Shown in pieces: positions 36,028 to 45,209 of a DNA stretch of 64,000 nt. Positions within the stretch are counted from its first letter, which is position 1. Every line of letters starts with the position of its first letter. Both the position numbers and the translations under genes were made by a program. The stretch lies in assembly GCF_013449735.1 (NCBI RefSeq), contig NZ_JACBNY010000003.1:62001-126000 (forward strand), read 5' to 3'. The stretch comes from Pseudolactococcus laudensis. Its GTDB lineage: Bacteria; Bacillota; Bacilli; Lactobacillales; Streptococcaceae. The notes under the pieces are model-generated. The model saw nothing but the letters and a program-made list of their open reading frames with translations. It searched no databases and was not told where the DNA came from.

Positions 36028-36240
36028 ATGCAAGATTTAGAAAATAGAATTAGACAGTTAGAAATAGAAAAATTAGGTTTGCAATTTATAGTAGAACTAT
36101 TATTAAATAAATTGGATATCTCAACTGATGAGATGAGGTCATTTGCTCAAAAATGTTTGACTGAACTGTCAAAGGAAGAAAAAGAAAGTGATATGTATTT
36201 ATATTTATCAGGACTGATAAAGGGTGAAGATATAGACTAG
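36028..36240 (+). CDS. Small helical protein of unknown function
   Basis: A 70-residue acidic protein, predicted almost entirely helical: an amphipathic coiled-coil start (LENRIRQLEIEKLGLQFIVELLL) and a second helix rich in Glu and Lys. A perfect AAAGGAG site seven bases upstream and a TATAAT near 36002 support real expression. I do not recognise the family. It has no membrane segment and no operon partner. Confidence 0.65.
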   Translation: MQDLENRIRQLEIEKLGLQFIVELLLNKLDISTDEMRSFAQKCLTELSKEEKESDMYLYLSGLIKGEDID

Positions 36241-36367
36241 TCCGAAAACCAAATTAGTGATGAAGTGAAAAGTAACTCAAGTTAATTCATTAAATAATCT
36301 AAAATCCACACCAAAACTATGGTAAAATAGTCTCTAGAAATCACCAAATAACGAGAGAGCAGAAAAA

Positions 36368-37099
36368 ATGATTGATTCAGAGCAGTTACTAGACAAAACA
36401 AAAAATCAAAAAGTCAACTACGACAAGATTTTGCGCCAGATGATTCAAACCTGGCAGACAGAGAAAGTACGTCCAAAACTCATCATCCATTCCTGCTGTG
36501 CGCCTTGTAGTACCTATACACTGGAATTTCTGAGCAACTATGCCGACGTGACAATCTACTTCGCCAACTCAAATATCCACCCAGAGGCCGAGTACAGACG
36601 CCGCGCCCTCGTCCAAAAAGCCTTCGTCCACGATTTCAATCAGCGCACCAATCAAAATGTCGCCTTCCTCGAAGAAGATTACCGACCAAATGATTTTATC
36701 CGAATGGTCATGGCGCGTGAACTACAAGATGAGCCTGAAAAAGGTTTAAGGTGCAGCGCATGTTTTCAATTCCGATTGGATTTAGTGGCAGAAAAAGCAG
36801 TCGCCTTAGGTTATGATTATTTCGGTAGCGCCCTCACCTTGTCACCACAAAAAGACAGCCAACTGATCAACGAAATTGGACTAGATGCTCAGAAAATTTA
36901 CACCGTCAAATACTTGCCGAGTGATTTTAAGAAGAATAAAGGCTATGAACGATCTGTCCAAATGTGCCGAGAATATGACATTTATCGCCAATGTTACTGT
37001 GGTTGCGTTTTTGCAGCAAAACAACAAGGCATTGATTTAAAAGCTGTGAATCAGAACGCCAAAGCCTTTCTTAAAACTAAGCAAGAAGTTAATGGCTAA
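36368..37099 (+). CDS. queH: Epoxyqueuosine reductase QueH
   Basis: Reduces epoxyqueuosine to queuosine in tRNA wobble positions. It has 243 residues. Cys motifs are C43-C44 and C47 (IHSCCAPCSTYTLEF), then RCSACFQFRLD near 131, and YRQCYCGCVFA near 208. The first and second motifs match the DUF208/QueH family, in which they hold a Fe-S cluster and metal site. TGGTAAAAT near 36322 is the likely promoter. No other queuosine genes are in the window, as is usual in salvage-type species. Confidence 0.92.
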   Translation: MIDSEQLLDKTKNQKVNYDKILRQMIQTWQTEKVRPKLIIHSCCAPCSTYTLEFLSNYADVTIYFANSNIHPEAEYRRRALVQKAFVHDFNQRTNQNVAFLEEDYRPNDFIRMVMARELQDEPEKGLRCSACFQFRLDLVAEKAVALGYDYFGSALTLSPQKDSQLINEIGLDAQKIYTVKYLPSDFKKNKGYERSVQMCREYDIYRQCYCGCVFAAKQQGIDLKAVNQNAKAFLKTKQEVNG

Positions 37100-37254
37100 C
37101 GAATTGATTTTCTTACTTTAAGCTAGAAATCGTCTGACGTGTGACAGTATTCCAGAAAAATAAATCAACTGAAAGAGAACGTTTCAAAATGATGCGTTTT
37201 CTTTTTATCCCTTTATCAGTGCTATCAAAAATAATGAATTTTCTGAAAATTCAC

Positions 37255-37283
37255 TTGTCATTTTCAATTTTTTTTGGTAGAAT
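37255..37283 (+). promoter_or_regulatory. gltB promoter
   Basis: TTGTCA (37255-37260), 17-base spacer ending TGG, TAGAAT (37278-37283). The predicted start is near 37290. Confidence 0.75.
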
Positions 37284-37300
37284 ATTCCTATATCTTTTGT

Positions 37301-37341
37301 CAGATAATTTTACAAAAGTAAAAGATGTTTGACATTATCTG
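37301..37341 (+). promoter_or_regulatory. Nested inverted repeats in the gltB leader
   Basis: CAGATAAT (37301-37308) pairs with ATTATCTG (37334-37341), and inside lies TTTTAC-AAAA-GTAAAA (37308-37323). The structure ends 15 bases before the ATG and precedes the GCGAGAGGATG ribosome site. It may be an operator for a GltC/GltR-type regulator or an RNA switch; neither is proven. Confidence 0.5.
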
Positions 37342-37356
37342 CGAGAGGATGATTGA

Positions 37357-40300
37357 ATGGATAAATTACAAGCTAGACGGCAAACTTTGTGGGATCAGTC
37401 TTTTGAGTCTGATGCCTGCGGTATGGGCTTTATTGCCCAAATAGATGGTAAACCGACTCACGAGCTAGTTGATTATGCGATGACAATCTTAGAACGCATG
37501 AATCACCGTGGCGGTACAGGAGCAGAACCTGATACTGGTGATGGTGCCGGTGCACTTTTTGCCATGCCACATGAATTTTTTACAAAAATTGCAACAGAAA
37601 ATAATATCACTTTACCAAACTCAGGTGACTACGCCGTGGGTCAGTTTTTCTTACCTAAAGCATCGGATAAAAAAGCAGCCCTTTGCAAATCAATTCGTAA
37701 TGAAATGCAAGCTGATGGCTACCAAATCTTAATGACACGTGATGTGCCTTTTAATTTTGATAACTGCGGTCCAGGTGCGCAAGCTATCATGCCTTCTTTT
37801 GTTCAATTCATCATTTCAAAACCAACTGATAGCAAAAGCGGTCGCGATTTTGAAGATAGACTCTATCGCCTCCGTCGTAAACTTGAGAAAACATTTGCGA
37901 CGTCTGAGATGTTCATCAGCTCACTTTCAAGTAAAACAATCGTTTATAAAGGCATGCTCCATGCTTTCCAAGTCCGGACGTTCTACCCTGACTTGTCAGA
38001 CCCTGCCTTCAAATCAACGATAGCCTTGACACACTCACGTTTCTCAACTAATACCTTCCCGTCATGGGACCGTGCGCAACCTTTTCGTTTCCTCGCCCAC
38101 AACGGTGAAATCAACACCTTGCGTGGCGCTGAAAACTGGATGACCTCGCACAAAATCGAGATATATAATGAAGAAAACTCCGATTCGGCCAAGCTCGAAA
38201 ACTGTATGGAGTACCTCTACCGCAATGGTCGTGAGATGCCTCATGCGCTTTTGATGATGATACCAGAGGCTTGGGGCAAAGAAGCTGGCTTATCGCCAGA
38301 ATTAACATCGTTTTACGAGTATACCTCTTCCTTTATGGCACCGTGGGACGGTCCAGCAGCGCTAGTCTTTACAGATGGTGATACCGTAGGTGCCCGTCTT
38401 GACCGTAATGGTTTGCGTCCAAGTCGTTACAGCATCACCAAAGATAACTTTATCGTCTGTTCATCAGAGTCTGGTGTCGTAGACTTCGAACCTAGTCGTG
38501 TTGTCGAAAAAGGCGTGCTTGGCCCTGGTAACATGATGCTCGTTGATACTGTTAACGGTAAGATCCTCCGTAATGAAGAAGTTAAAAAACATTATGCCGC
38601 GCAATTCCCTTATGAAAAATGGTTAGACAACAATTTGCTTCATATTGATGACCTAACAGAAAAAGTAGCCTTTGATGCTATTTCTGAAGAAGAGCGTCAA
38701 ACTATGCACAAACTCTTTGGCTATACAGAAGAAGTGATCAGAACCGTGATTGTCCCTATGGCAGAAAATGGTCAAGAGCCAGTCATTGCTATGGGGTATG
38801 ACAGCCCGCTTGCTGTCCTATCACAAAAAAATCAATCTCTATTTACTTACTTCAAACAACAGTTTGCCCAAGTTACCAATCCACCGATTGATGCCATTCG
38901 TGAAAAAATCGTTGTCGGAACAGAAGTCTATCTGGGTCGCGATGGTGATTTGCGTGTAGATCATGACGAAAACTGTGTGAAACTCAAACTCGATAGTCCA
39001 GTTTTAACGACTGAAGACTTCGAAAAAATAGCAGCACTATCAGATCAAAAACACCAAGCCCAAACGATTTCAACTTTATATGACGTGACGAAAGATACAC
39101 CAAACCGTTTGGAACATGCCTTAGTCGATATGTTTAAAGTGGTCGAAGCAGCAGTTGATAAAGGTGCTAGCATCATTATCCTAAGTGATCGTGATCAAAA
39201 AGAAGGCTTGATGCCAATGCCAATCTTGCTTGCGACGTCTGGTTTATACAACTACATGGTCGAAAAAGGAAAAGGCAGCCAGTTCTCAATCGTAGTGGAT
39301 ACAGCGGAAGTGAATGAAGTCCATCATTTTGCGACAATCGTTGGGTATGGTGCGAGTGCGATTCACCCGTATGGCGCTTATGAAACCTTGAAAGACTACA
39401 GTATGTCTGATAAGGCTGAGTCTTTCCGTCAAGCAGCTGAAAAAGGTATTATCAAGGTCATGAGCCGGATGGGAATTTCGACTGTCTCTGGTTACAAAGG
39501 TGCACAGCTCTTTGAAACAGTTGGTCTTTCCGATGCTGTTGTTGACAAATATTTCCGTGGCACAGTAACACGGATTAGTGGTTTGACGCTGAATCAAATC
39601 GAAGCTGAGTACCTAGAGCGCTACGAATTTGCCTATGGTCACCGCAGTCACGAAACCTTGCCATCTGGTGGGTCATTCCAGTTTAAAGCGGATGGCGAAC
39701 ACCATATCTTTAATCCATTGACGATTTACAACTTCCAAAAAGCGGTTCGTCAAGGCGATTATGACTTGTATAAGGCGTATTCAGCTGAGCTTGATTTGGA
39801 AGCTGACGAAACGCCATCAAATCTCCGTCATATTTGGGAATTAAAAGGGGAGCGTACACCAGTTGCTTTATCAGAAGTTGAACCGGTTGAAAATATCGTC
39901 AAACGCTTCAAAGTAGGGGCTATGAGTTTTGGGTCGCTTTCAAAAGAAGCCCATGAAACGATTGCTGCTGCCATGAACTCGATTGGCGCTAAGTCTAACT
40001 CAGGCGAGGGTGGTGAAAACCGTGCACGTTTCTATAAACAAGCGGACGGCACCAACCTCAACTCTAAAATCAAACAAGTTGCCTCAGGTCGTTTTGGTGT
40101 TAATGCTGAATACCTGATGAGCGCCGAAGAATTACAAATTAAATTAGCCCAAGGTGCTAAACCAGGAGAAGGTGGTCAGTTACCAGGTGGTAAAGCCTTT
40201 CCATGGGTTGCAGAAATCCGCGGTTCAACGCCAGGTGTGACCTTGATTTCTCCTCCACCTCACCATGATATCTACTCAATCGAAGATTTGGCACAATTGA

Positions 40301-41859
40301 TTTATGACCTCAAGGCCATTAATCCTTATGCGAAAATCAACGTGAAACTCGTTTCATCTACAGGTGTTGGGACGATCGCGACTGGTTGTGTCAAAGCTGG
40401 TGCAGATAAAGTCGTCATCTCTGGTTATGATGGCGGAACGGGTGCCTCACCAAGGAACTCAGCGCGTGATGCTGGATTGCCGTGGGAGATGGGACTTGCT
40501 GAAGCACATCAAACCTTGACGATGAATAACTTGCGTCAACGGATGACCCTTGAAACGGATGGGAAGTTGATGACAGGTCGTGACATCGCAGTTGCTGCTC
40601 TATTAGGTGCTGAGGAATATTCATTTGCCTCACTTGCCTTGGTGGCTGTTGGCTGTGTCATGATGCGTGTTTGTTCATTGAATACCTGTCCAGTTGGTGT
40701 CGCAACCCAAAATCCTGAGCTACGTGCCCATTTTGCTGGCAAGCCAGAACACGTTGTCAATGGCATGAAATTTCTAGCACAAGAACTCCGTGAAATCATG
40801 GCTGACCTTGGTTTCCGTTCAGTAGATGAAATGATTGGTCATGCCGAAGTCTTGAAACCTAAGTTTATCGCAAAAGGCAAAGCTAAGTCGCTTGATTTCA
40901 GTCGCATCATTGGAACAACCATGCCGATTGAACGTAAAGTGGTCGATCCATTTATTGAAGAACGTCAATGGCAAGAACTTGACGGCTTTGCCAAAGCTGC
41001 CATTGATAGTGGCACTGGTGTGACCGTTAAAGAAACGATTAACAATGTGACACGGACAGCAGGAGCTCGTATGGCCGGCTGGATTGCAGAACGCTACGGT
41101 AACTATGCACTTGAACCAGGCTTGCTGAAATATGAATATACGGGTATCGCTGGTCAATCCTTTGCTTCTTTTGCAACACAAGGGATGGAAATCACTTTGA
41201 TTGGTGAAGCCAATGACTACATCGCCAAATCACTATCAGGTGGTCGTGTCATTGTGAAACCACCAGTTGATGCAGGCTTCAATGTTGAAGCTTCTCCGAT
41301 TGTCGGAAATGTGTCCTTGTTTGGTGCAGTTCGTGGGGAAGCCTACTTCCGTGGCCGTGCAGGTGAGCGTTTCTGCGTTCGGAACTCAGGAGCTAAAGTC
41401 GTTGTCGAAGGTGTTGGCGAACACGGTTGTGAGTACATGACAGGTGGTTTAGCCGTAATCCTTGGCAGTACAGGTCAAAACTTCGCTGCTGGTATGAGCG
41501 GCGGTGTTGCCTACGTCTATGACGCAAAGGGCGATTTTGCAGAAAAAGTTAACATGGAAATGGTTGACTTATATAAAGTCGGTCAAACACGTGGTGATGA
41601 AGTCCTGAAAGAAATGGTTGAAAATCATGCAACCTATACTGATTCTGAAAAAGCAAAAGCCTTGCTCGCGGATTGGGACAATGCTGTTGATAAATTTGTA
41701 AAAGTTTATCCGAGAGAATTCCATGAAATTAAGGAAATCGAATACCATTTGGCACAAACAGGCTTGACCGGAAGCGAACTTGAAATGGAAACATTTGAGA
41801 AAGCAATGCGGACACCTGCAGCTGAAAAAGCTGAACTAATTAAAGTAGGGGGCAAATAA
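37357..41859 (+). CDS. gltB: Glutamate synthase large subunit
   Basis: Converts glutamine and 2-oxoglutarate to two glutamates. The 1500 residues comprise an N-terminal glutaminase domain after a 20-residue propeptide (mature nucleophile C21 in DACGMGF) to about 430, a central domain near 480-770, the FMN/2-oxoglutarate barrel near 850-1230, and the C-terminal GXGXG beta helix near 1270-1460. The 3Fe-4S Cys residues are C1100, C1106 and C1111 (CVMMRVCSLNTC). The mean length is normal. gltD follows one base after the stop. Confidence 0.97.
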   Translation: MDKLQARRQTLWDQSFESDACGMGFIAQIDGKPTHELVDYAMTILERMNHRGGTGAEPDTGDGAGALFAMPHEFFTKIATENNITLPNSGDYAVGQFFLPKASDKKAALCKSIRNEMQADGYQILMTRDVPFNFDNCGPGAQAIMPSFVQFIISKPTDSKSGRDFEDRLYRLRRKLEKTFATSEMFISSLSSKTIVYKGMLHAFQVRTFYPDLSDPAFKSTIALTHSRFSTNTFPSWDRAQPFRFLAHNGEINTLRGAENWMTSHKIEIYNEENSDSAKLENCMEYLYRNGREMPHALLMMIPEAWGKEAGLSPELTSFYEYTSSFMAPWDGPAALVFTDGDTVGARLDRNGLRPSRYSITKDNFIVCSSESGVVDFEPSRVVEKGVLGPGNMMLVDTVNGKILRNEEVKKHYAAQFPYEKWLDNNLLHIDDLTEKVAFDAISEEERQTMHKLFGYTEEVIRTVIVPMAENGQEPVIAMGYDSPLAVLSQKNQSLFTYFKQQFAQVTNPPIDAIREKIVVGTEVYLGRDGDLRVDHDENCVKLKLDSPVLTTEDFEKIAALSDQKHQAQTISTLYDVTKDTPNRLEHALVDMFKVVEAAVDKGASIIILSDRDQKEGLMPMPILLATSGLYNYMVEKGKGSQFSIVVDTAEVNEVHHFATIVGYGASAIHPYGAYETLKDYSMSDKAESFRQAAEKGIIKVMSRMGISTVSGYKGAQLFETVGLSDAVVDKYFRGTVTRISGLTLNQIEAEYLERYEFAYGHRSHETLPSGGSFQFKADGEHHIFNPLTIYNFQKAVRQGDYDLYKAYSAELDLEADETPSNLRHIWELKGERTPVALSEVEPVENIVKRFKVGAMSFGSLSKEAHETIAAAMNSIGAKSNSGEGGENRARFYKQADGTNLNSKIKQVASGRFGVNAEYLMSAEELQIKLAQGAKPGEGGQLPGGKAFPWVAEIRGSTPGVTLISPPPHHDIYSIEDLAQLIYDLKAINPYAKINVKLVSSTGVGTIATGCVKAGADKVVISGYDGGTGASPRNSARDAGLPWEMGLAEAHQTLTMNNLRQRMTLETDGKLMTGRDIAVAALLGAEEYSFASLALVAVGCVMMRVCSLNTCPVGVATQNPELRAHFAGKPEHVVNGMKFLAQELREIMADLGFRSVDEMIGHAEVLKPKFIAKGKAKSLDFSRIIGTTMPIERKVVDPFIEERQWQELDGFAKAAIDSGTGVTVKETINNVTRTAGARMAGWIAERYGNYALEPGLLKYEYTGIAGQSFASFATQGMEITLIGEANDYIAKSLSGGRVIVKPPVDAGFNVEASPIVGNVSLFGAVRGEAYFRGRAGERFCVRNSGAKVVVEGVGEHGCEYMTGGLAVILGSTGQNFAAGMSGGVAYVYDAKGDFAEKVNMEMVDLYKVGQTRGDEVLKEMVENHATYTDSEKAKALLADWDNAVDKFVKVYPREFHEIKEIEYHLAQTGLTGSELEMETFEKAMRTPAAEKAELIKVGGK

Positions 41860-41860
41860 T

Positions 41861-43300
41861 ATGGCAGATCCATTTGGCTTTATGAAATATAAACGTAAGG
41901 ATAATCCTTACCGTTCTGTTGCTGAGCGTGTCTTGGACTTTGAAGAATTACAAGTCCCACTTGAAGTGGATGAACGACAAGAACAAGCAGCCCGCTGTAT
42001 GGGATGTGGGATACCTTTCTGTCACGCTGGTGAATTTTATGGTGGCGGTCGCGCAGTTTCAGGCTGTCCAAACGACAACTTGATTCCTGAGTGGAATGAC
42101 CTTGTCTACCGTGGTGAATTTAAAAAAGCGTTTGACCGTTTGTCACGGACAAATCCACTGCCAGAAATGACAGGTCGTGTCTGTCCTGCCCCATGTGAAA
42201 AAGGCTGTACAGAAGCTCTCAATGGTGACGGTGTTGCCATTCATGATAATGAACGCTTCATCATCGATAATGCCTTTGAACAAGGTTGGGTAGCAGACAG
42301 TGGTCGTCCAAAAGAACGGACCGACTTCAGAATTGCCGTTGTTGGCTCTGGCCCTGCAGGACTTTCTGCAGCTTGGCAGTTGAACCAACTGGGACATAAT
42401 GTGACAGTATTCGAACGCTCAGATCGCTTTGGTGGCTTGCTCATGTATGGTATTCCTAACATGAAGCTTGACAAAGACATCGTCCAACGCCGAATCGACA
42501 TCATGGCAGAAATTGGGATTGAATTTGTTGCCAATACAGAAATTGGTCGAGACATTTCATTTGAAGCTTTAGAAGCAGACTTTGACCGCGTGATCTTGGC
42601 AACAGGTGCAAGCGTTCCACGCGATTTACCAGTACCAGGTCGTGAACTCAATGGCGTGAAATTTGCGGTTGATTTCTTAACAGACATCACAAAAATTGTC
42701 CTTGCCAATGGCGACAAAAAAATGCGTAAATCTCTTGAAGGTAAAAACGTTGTCGTTATCGGTGGTGGTGATACAGGTAATGACTGTATCGGCACAGCGA
42801 TCCGTCTTGGTGCTGCAAGTGTGACCCAACTTGAGATCACACCTCAGCTCCCAGTTCAACGGACGGATGCCAATCCATGGCCTGAATATCCAATGGTTGA
42901 CCGTAAAGGTTATGGCCAGGAAGAAGCTATTGCTGCTGGTAATATCAACTTGACCCGCTATGCAACATCAACAACTGAATTTATCGGTGCAGAACGTGGC
43001 CAATTAATTGCGATTAATACCGTTCAAGTCGGTCCAGGCTTCAAGCCAGTCGAGGGCACAGAAGAAACCTTGAAAGCTGATTTAGTCCTCCTTGCTATGG
43101 GCTTCACTGGCGCGGAGCAATCTATCTTCCAAGGCTTCGGCATCACGCAAATCTTTGATGACAATACGACAAATAACGAAAAAGTCTATGTATCAGGTGA
43201 CGCCAAACGTGGCCCATCCCTCGTTATCTGGGGCATTCGTGAAGGCCGTAAAACAGCCGAAAAAATTGATGAAACCTTGCGCGTTATGGTGACACAATAA
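41861..43300 (+). CDS. gltD: Glutamate synthase small subunit
   Basis: Supplies electrons from NAD(P)H to GltB through FAD and iron-sulfur clusters. It has 479 residues. N-terminal cluster cysteines are in AARCMGCGIPFC, GCPNDN and RVCPAPCEKGC, FAD-binding is GSGPAGLSAAWQL near 160, the NADPH site is VIGGGDTGNDC near 304, and GDAKRGPSLVIWGI is near the end. A GTAGGGGG site lies in the end of gltB. The pair gltBD forms one operon. Confidence 0.96.
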   Translation: MADPFGFMKYKRKDNPYRSVAERVLDFEELQVPLEVDERQEQAARCMGCGIPFCHAGEFYGGGRAVSGCPNDNLIPEWNDLVYRGEFKKAFDRLSRTNPLPEMTGRVCPAPCEKGCTEALNGDGVAIHDNERFIIDNAFEQGWVADSGRPKERTDFRIAVVGSGPAGLSAAWQLNQLGHNVTVFERSDRFGGLLMYGIPNMKLDKDIVQRRIDIMAEIGIEFVANTEIGRDISFEALEADFDRVILATGASVPRDLPVPGRELNGVKFAVDFLTDITKIVLANGDKKMRKSLEGKNVVVIGGGDTGNDCIGTAIRLGAASVTQLEITPQLPVQRTDANPWPEYPMVDRKGYGQEEAIAAGNINLTRYATSTTEFIGAERGQLIAINTVQVGPGFKPVEGTEETLKADLVLLAMGFTGAEQSIFQGFGITQIFDDNTTNNEKVYVSGDAKRGPSLVIWGIREGRKTAEKIDETLRVMVTQ

Positions 43301-43309
43301 TCATATATG

Positions 43310-43342
43310 AAAATGGTAACAGGATTCTGGTACCATTTTTTT
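43310..43342 (+). terminator. gltBD terminator
   Basis: AAATGGTA-A-CAG-GATT-CTG-G-TACCATTT with T run; two stacked stems. Confidence 0.93.
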
Positions 43343-43410
43343 GATGGCATTGAAAAGATACCCTATTTATGATAGACTATTGCTATCATTATGCGTAAAG
43401 GAATAAGAGT

Positions 43411-44097
43411 GTGCTAGTTAATCACGAAAAAGAAGATTTGGAATGTGCTCCGATAAATGCCTCGTCAGCAGATACCTTGCCTGACGCACATCCGCTATAT
43501 GGTCGGATCAATGAACAGTTGATCGAAGCAGGCGATCAGTTGGCTCGTGAAGTGATTAAAGGGTTGGTGAGTTACCATGATGGGATGGCGGGACATTCAG
43601 ATTTGATTGCGCAAACACGATCACCGCAAGTCTTTAAATTACTCGGAACAATGGATGAAAGTGAAGTTTTTAAACTGTCCTTTATCGAAACAATGACTTT
43701 ATATGGTTACACAATCTATGAAGATCGTGATACCTATATTAGTATTGATGGTACACATCTAGATCATGGGCTTAAACGCTTGTTTAATCGGCTCAAAGAT
43801 ATGCTTCATAAAGAAAGACGATATGATGCGCAAGCCATTGAGCAAGAGATTGAGGCATTGGCAGGTGACCAGCGACTAGATGATCTCATGACTGTCATTT
43901 CAAATATTAATCGTTATAGATATCGTAAAAATTTCATCGCTAAGCTATATTCAGTAGCACCTGATCTTGATCAAACAGTCATTCAAACGCTTGTGGTTAA
44001 AACGCTGAGGAATAAGTATCGCCGTCTGTTTCTCTGTCGGAATGCGTCACATTTTGATAAGTGTTTGAATTATTTCTTCTCTAAAGATAAAGTATGA
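43411..44097 (+). CDS. Protein of unknown function, GTG start
   Basis: A 228-residue soluble protein, with no signal peptide or membrane helix. The start is GTG 43411 behind AAAGGAATAAGA. The second half is helical and charged (RLFNRLKDMLHKERRYDAQAIEQEIEAL), and the end is basic (KTLRNKYRRLFLCRN). No domain is recognised. It stands alone, after gltBD. The AT-rich downstream region shows no hairpin. Confidence 0.65.
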   Translation: MLVNHEKEDLECAPINASSADTLPDAHPLYGRINEQLIEAGDQLAREVIKGLVSYHDGMAGHSDLIAQTRSPQVFKLLGTMDESEVFKLSFIETMTLYGYTIYEDRDTYISIDGTHLDHGLKRLFNRLKDMLHKERRYDAQAIEQEIEALAGDQRLDDLMTVISNINRYRYRKNFIAKLYSVAPDLDQTVIQTLVVKTLRNKYRRLFLCRNASHFDKCLNYFFSKDKV

Positions 44098-44128
44098 TTT
44101 TTTTTAGTCAAACTGGTGAAATGGAAAT

Positions 44129-44158
44129 TTGACAGAATACTCGACATCGCGCTATAAT
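44129..44158 (+). promoter_or_regulatory. Consensus promoter of an orphan short transcript
   Basis: TTGACA (44129-44134), 18-base spacer, TATAAT (44153-44158): both hexamers are perfect. The predicted start is 44165, with no ORF before the terminator at 44188-44222. Confidence 0.8.
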
Positions 44159-44164
44159 AAAGGG

Positions 44165-44222
44165 CGGTAGAGTATCCAAAAAACACTAAAGCACCTCATC
44201 TGGTAGGATTGGGTGCTTTTTC
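44165..44222 (+). ncRNA. Candidate small RNA of about 57 nt
   Basis: It begins seven bases after a perfect -10 box and ends in a strong terminator: AAAGCACC (44188-44195) pairs with GGTGCTTT (44212-44219), extended inside by ATC/GAT, then T. The unpaired 5' part (about 23 nt) contains AGAGTATCC and a run of A. No start codon with ribosome site is present. It could be an independent sRNA or a terminated leader; the next gene has its own promoter. Confidence 0.55.
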
Positions 44223-44284
44223 ATTCTCATCATGACACTTGTCAGGGATAAAAATCCTGAGTAGATAGCCAACTAGTCAAACAT

Positions 44285-44313
44285 GTTTGTCAAAGTCATT
44301 AAAATTTGATAAA
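44285..44313 (+). promoter_or_regulatory. Promoter of the MIP18-family gene
   Basis: TTGTCA, 17-base spacer ending TGA, TAAAAT near 44308-44313. The following GTAAGGAAAGG is the ribosome site region. Confidence 0.6.
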
Positions 44314-44352
44314 ATAGACATACTAAGTGTAAGGAAAGGTTTGTGACCAATT

Positions 44353-44682
44353 ATGGCAAATTATACCCCAGAAGAAGTAGAAAAAATTAAAGATAGAATC
44401 CTCTCAGCACTTGAGAGCGTGATTGACCCTGAGTTAGGGGTTGATATTATTAACCTTGGCCTTGTCTATGCGATTGAATTTGAAGATAGCGGCCGAACTG
44501 AGATCCAAATGACCCTGACAACAATGGGTTGTCCGCTTGCTGATCTTTTGACAGATCAAATCCACGACGCCATGAAAGAAGTGCCAGAAGTCACTGAAAC
44601 TGAAGTGAAGTTGGTCTGGTATCCTGCATGGTCTGTTGATAAAATGTCTCGCTATGCGCGGATTGCTTTGGGGATTAGATAA
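44353..44682 (+). CDS. MIP18/SufT-like iron-sulfur assembly factor
   Basis: A 109-residue DUF59/MIP18 domain protein: KDRILSALESVIDPELGVDIINLGLVY, LTTMGCPLADLLTDQI (the conserved Cys of the family) and a C-terminal VKLVWYPAWSVDKMS. Family members help mature Fe-S proteins. It lies among single genes rather than a suf operon. The ribosome site is GTAAGGAAAGG, 12 bases from the ATG. Confidence 0.87.
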   Translation: MANYTPEEVEKIKDRILSALESVIDPELGVDIINLGLVYAIEFEDSGRTEIQMTLTTMGCPLADLLTDQIHDAMKEVPEVTETEVKLVWYPAWSVDKMSRYARIALGIR

Positions 44683-44697
44683 GTTTAGAGAATAAAG

Positions 44698-44738
44698 AAT
44701 CCTGTTTGTATCAATATTGACACATACAAGATTTTTTT
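44698..44738 (+). terminator. Probable terminator of the MIP18-family gene
   Basis: AATC and TTGTAT pair with ATACAA and GATT around an inner TCAATATTGA palindrome, with a three-base bulge, followed by seven T. Confidence 0.55.
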
Positions 44739-44758
44739 GAATTTAAGAGTTAAATTTT

Positions 44759-44787
44759 TTTACAATTTAAGAGTGATGAGATATAAT
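44759..44787 (+). promoter_or_regulatory. Promoter of the ABM-domain gene
   Basis: TTTACA, 17-base spacer, TATAAT at 44782-44787. Confidence 0.65.
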
Positions 44788-44846
44788 TGACTGATCAACT
44801 GTTGACTAATCAAATAATTAAGACAACAGAAATAAAGGGGATAACC

Positions 44847-45128
44847 ATGAAAATAGTCAATGCTAAATTTACTATTAAGCTAGAAAAAAGAGAAAACTTT
44901 CTAGAAGATATTTTAAATTTAATCCAAGCCAGCCAAACTGATGCCGGATGTCTTGCTTACGATTTATTCGAATCACATACTGAACCAAATGTCTTTATGA
45001 TGATTGAAAAATGGTCAGATGCGCAAGCACTAGAAAATCATAATAAGAACCAAACACTTTTAGCATTTGCTACAAAAGTGCCTGAGTATCTGTCACAAAA
45101 ACCAGAAATTAGCGTCATGGACGACTAA
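44847..45128 (+). CDS. Antibiotic-biosynthesis-monooxygenase (ABM) domain protein, YgiN-like
   Basis: A 93-residue dimeric ferredoxin-like ABM domain: INAKFTIKLEKR-type first strand, GCLAYDLFESHTEPNVFMMIEKWSD and ENHNKNQTLLAF. Members include quinol or haem monooxygenases and proteins of unknown role. The start chosen is ATG 44847 with AAAGGGG upstream; the longer in-frame TTG at 44787 lies in the -10 box and cannot be the start. Confidence 0.82.
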   Translation: MKIVNAKFTIKLEKRENFLEDILNLIQASQTDAGCLAYDLFESHTEPNVFMMIEKWSDAQALENHNKNQTLLAFATKVPEYLSQKPEISVMDD

Positions 45129-45143
45129 AATTCTGTAACATTT

Positions 45144-45174
45144 AGCCTTCAGTCAAAATAGACTGAAGGCTTTT
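45144..45174 (+). terminator. ABM-gene terminator
   Basis: AGCCTTCAGTC-AAAATA-GACTGAAGGCT, an 11-bp perfect stem, followed by TTT. Confidence 0.9.
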
Positions 45175-45209
45175 GATGTACTCTTGAGAGAAAGTCCTCT
45201 GTTATATTT

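Noticed and set aside
37160-37205. cre site in the gltB upstream region (GAGAACGTTTC)
   Set aside because: The spacing between TGAAA and CG does not fit the cre consensus.
37141-37332. 63-codon frame (GTG start) upstream of gltB
   Set aside because: It runs through the gltB promoter and leader, has no ribosome site, and looks like AT-rich chance coding.
42241-42840. 199-codon antisense frame within gltD
   Set aside because: Shadow of gltD codon bias on the opposite strand; no ribosome site, promoter or recognisable motif.
44787-44846. N-terminal extension of the ABM-domain protein
   Set aside because: The TTG at 44787 is within the -10 box; the ribosome site and conserved start are at 44847.
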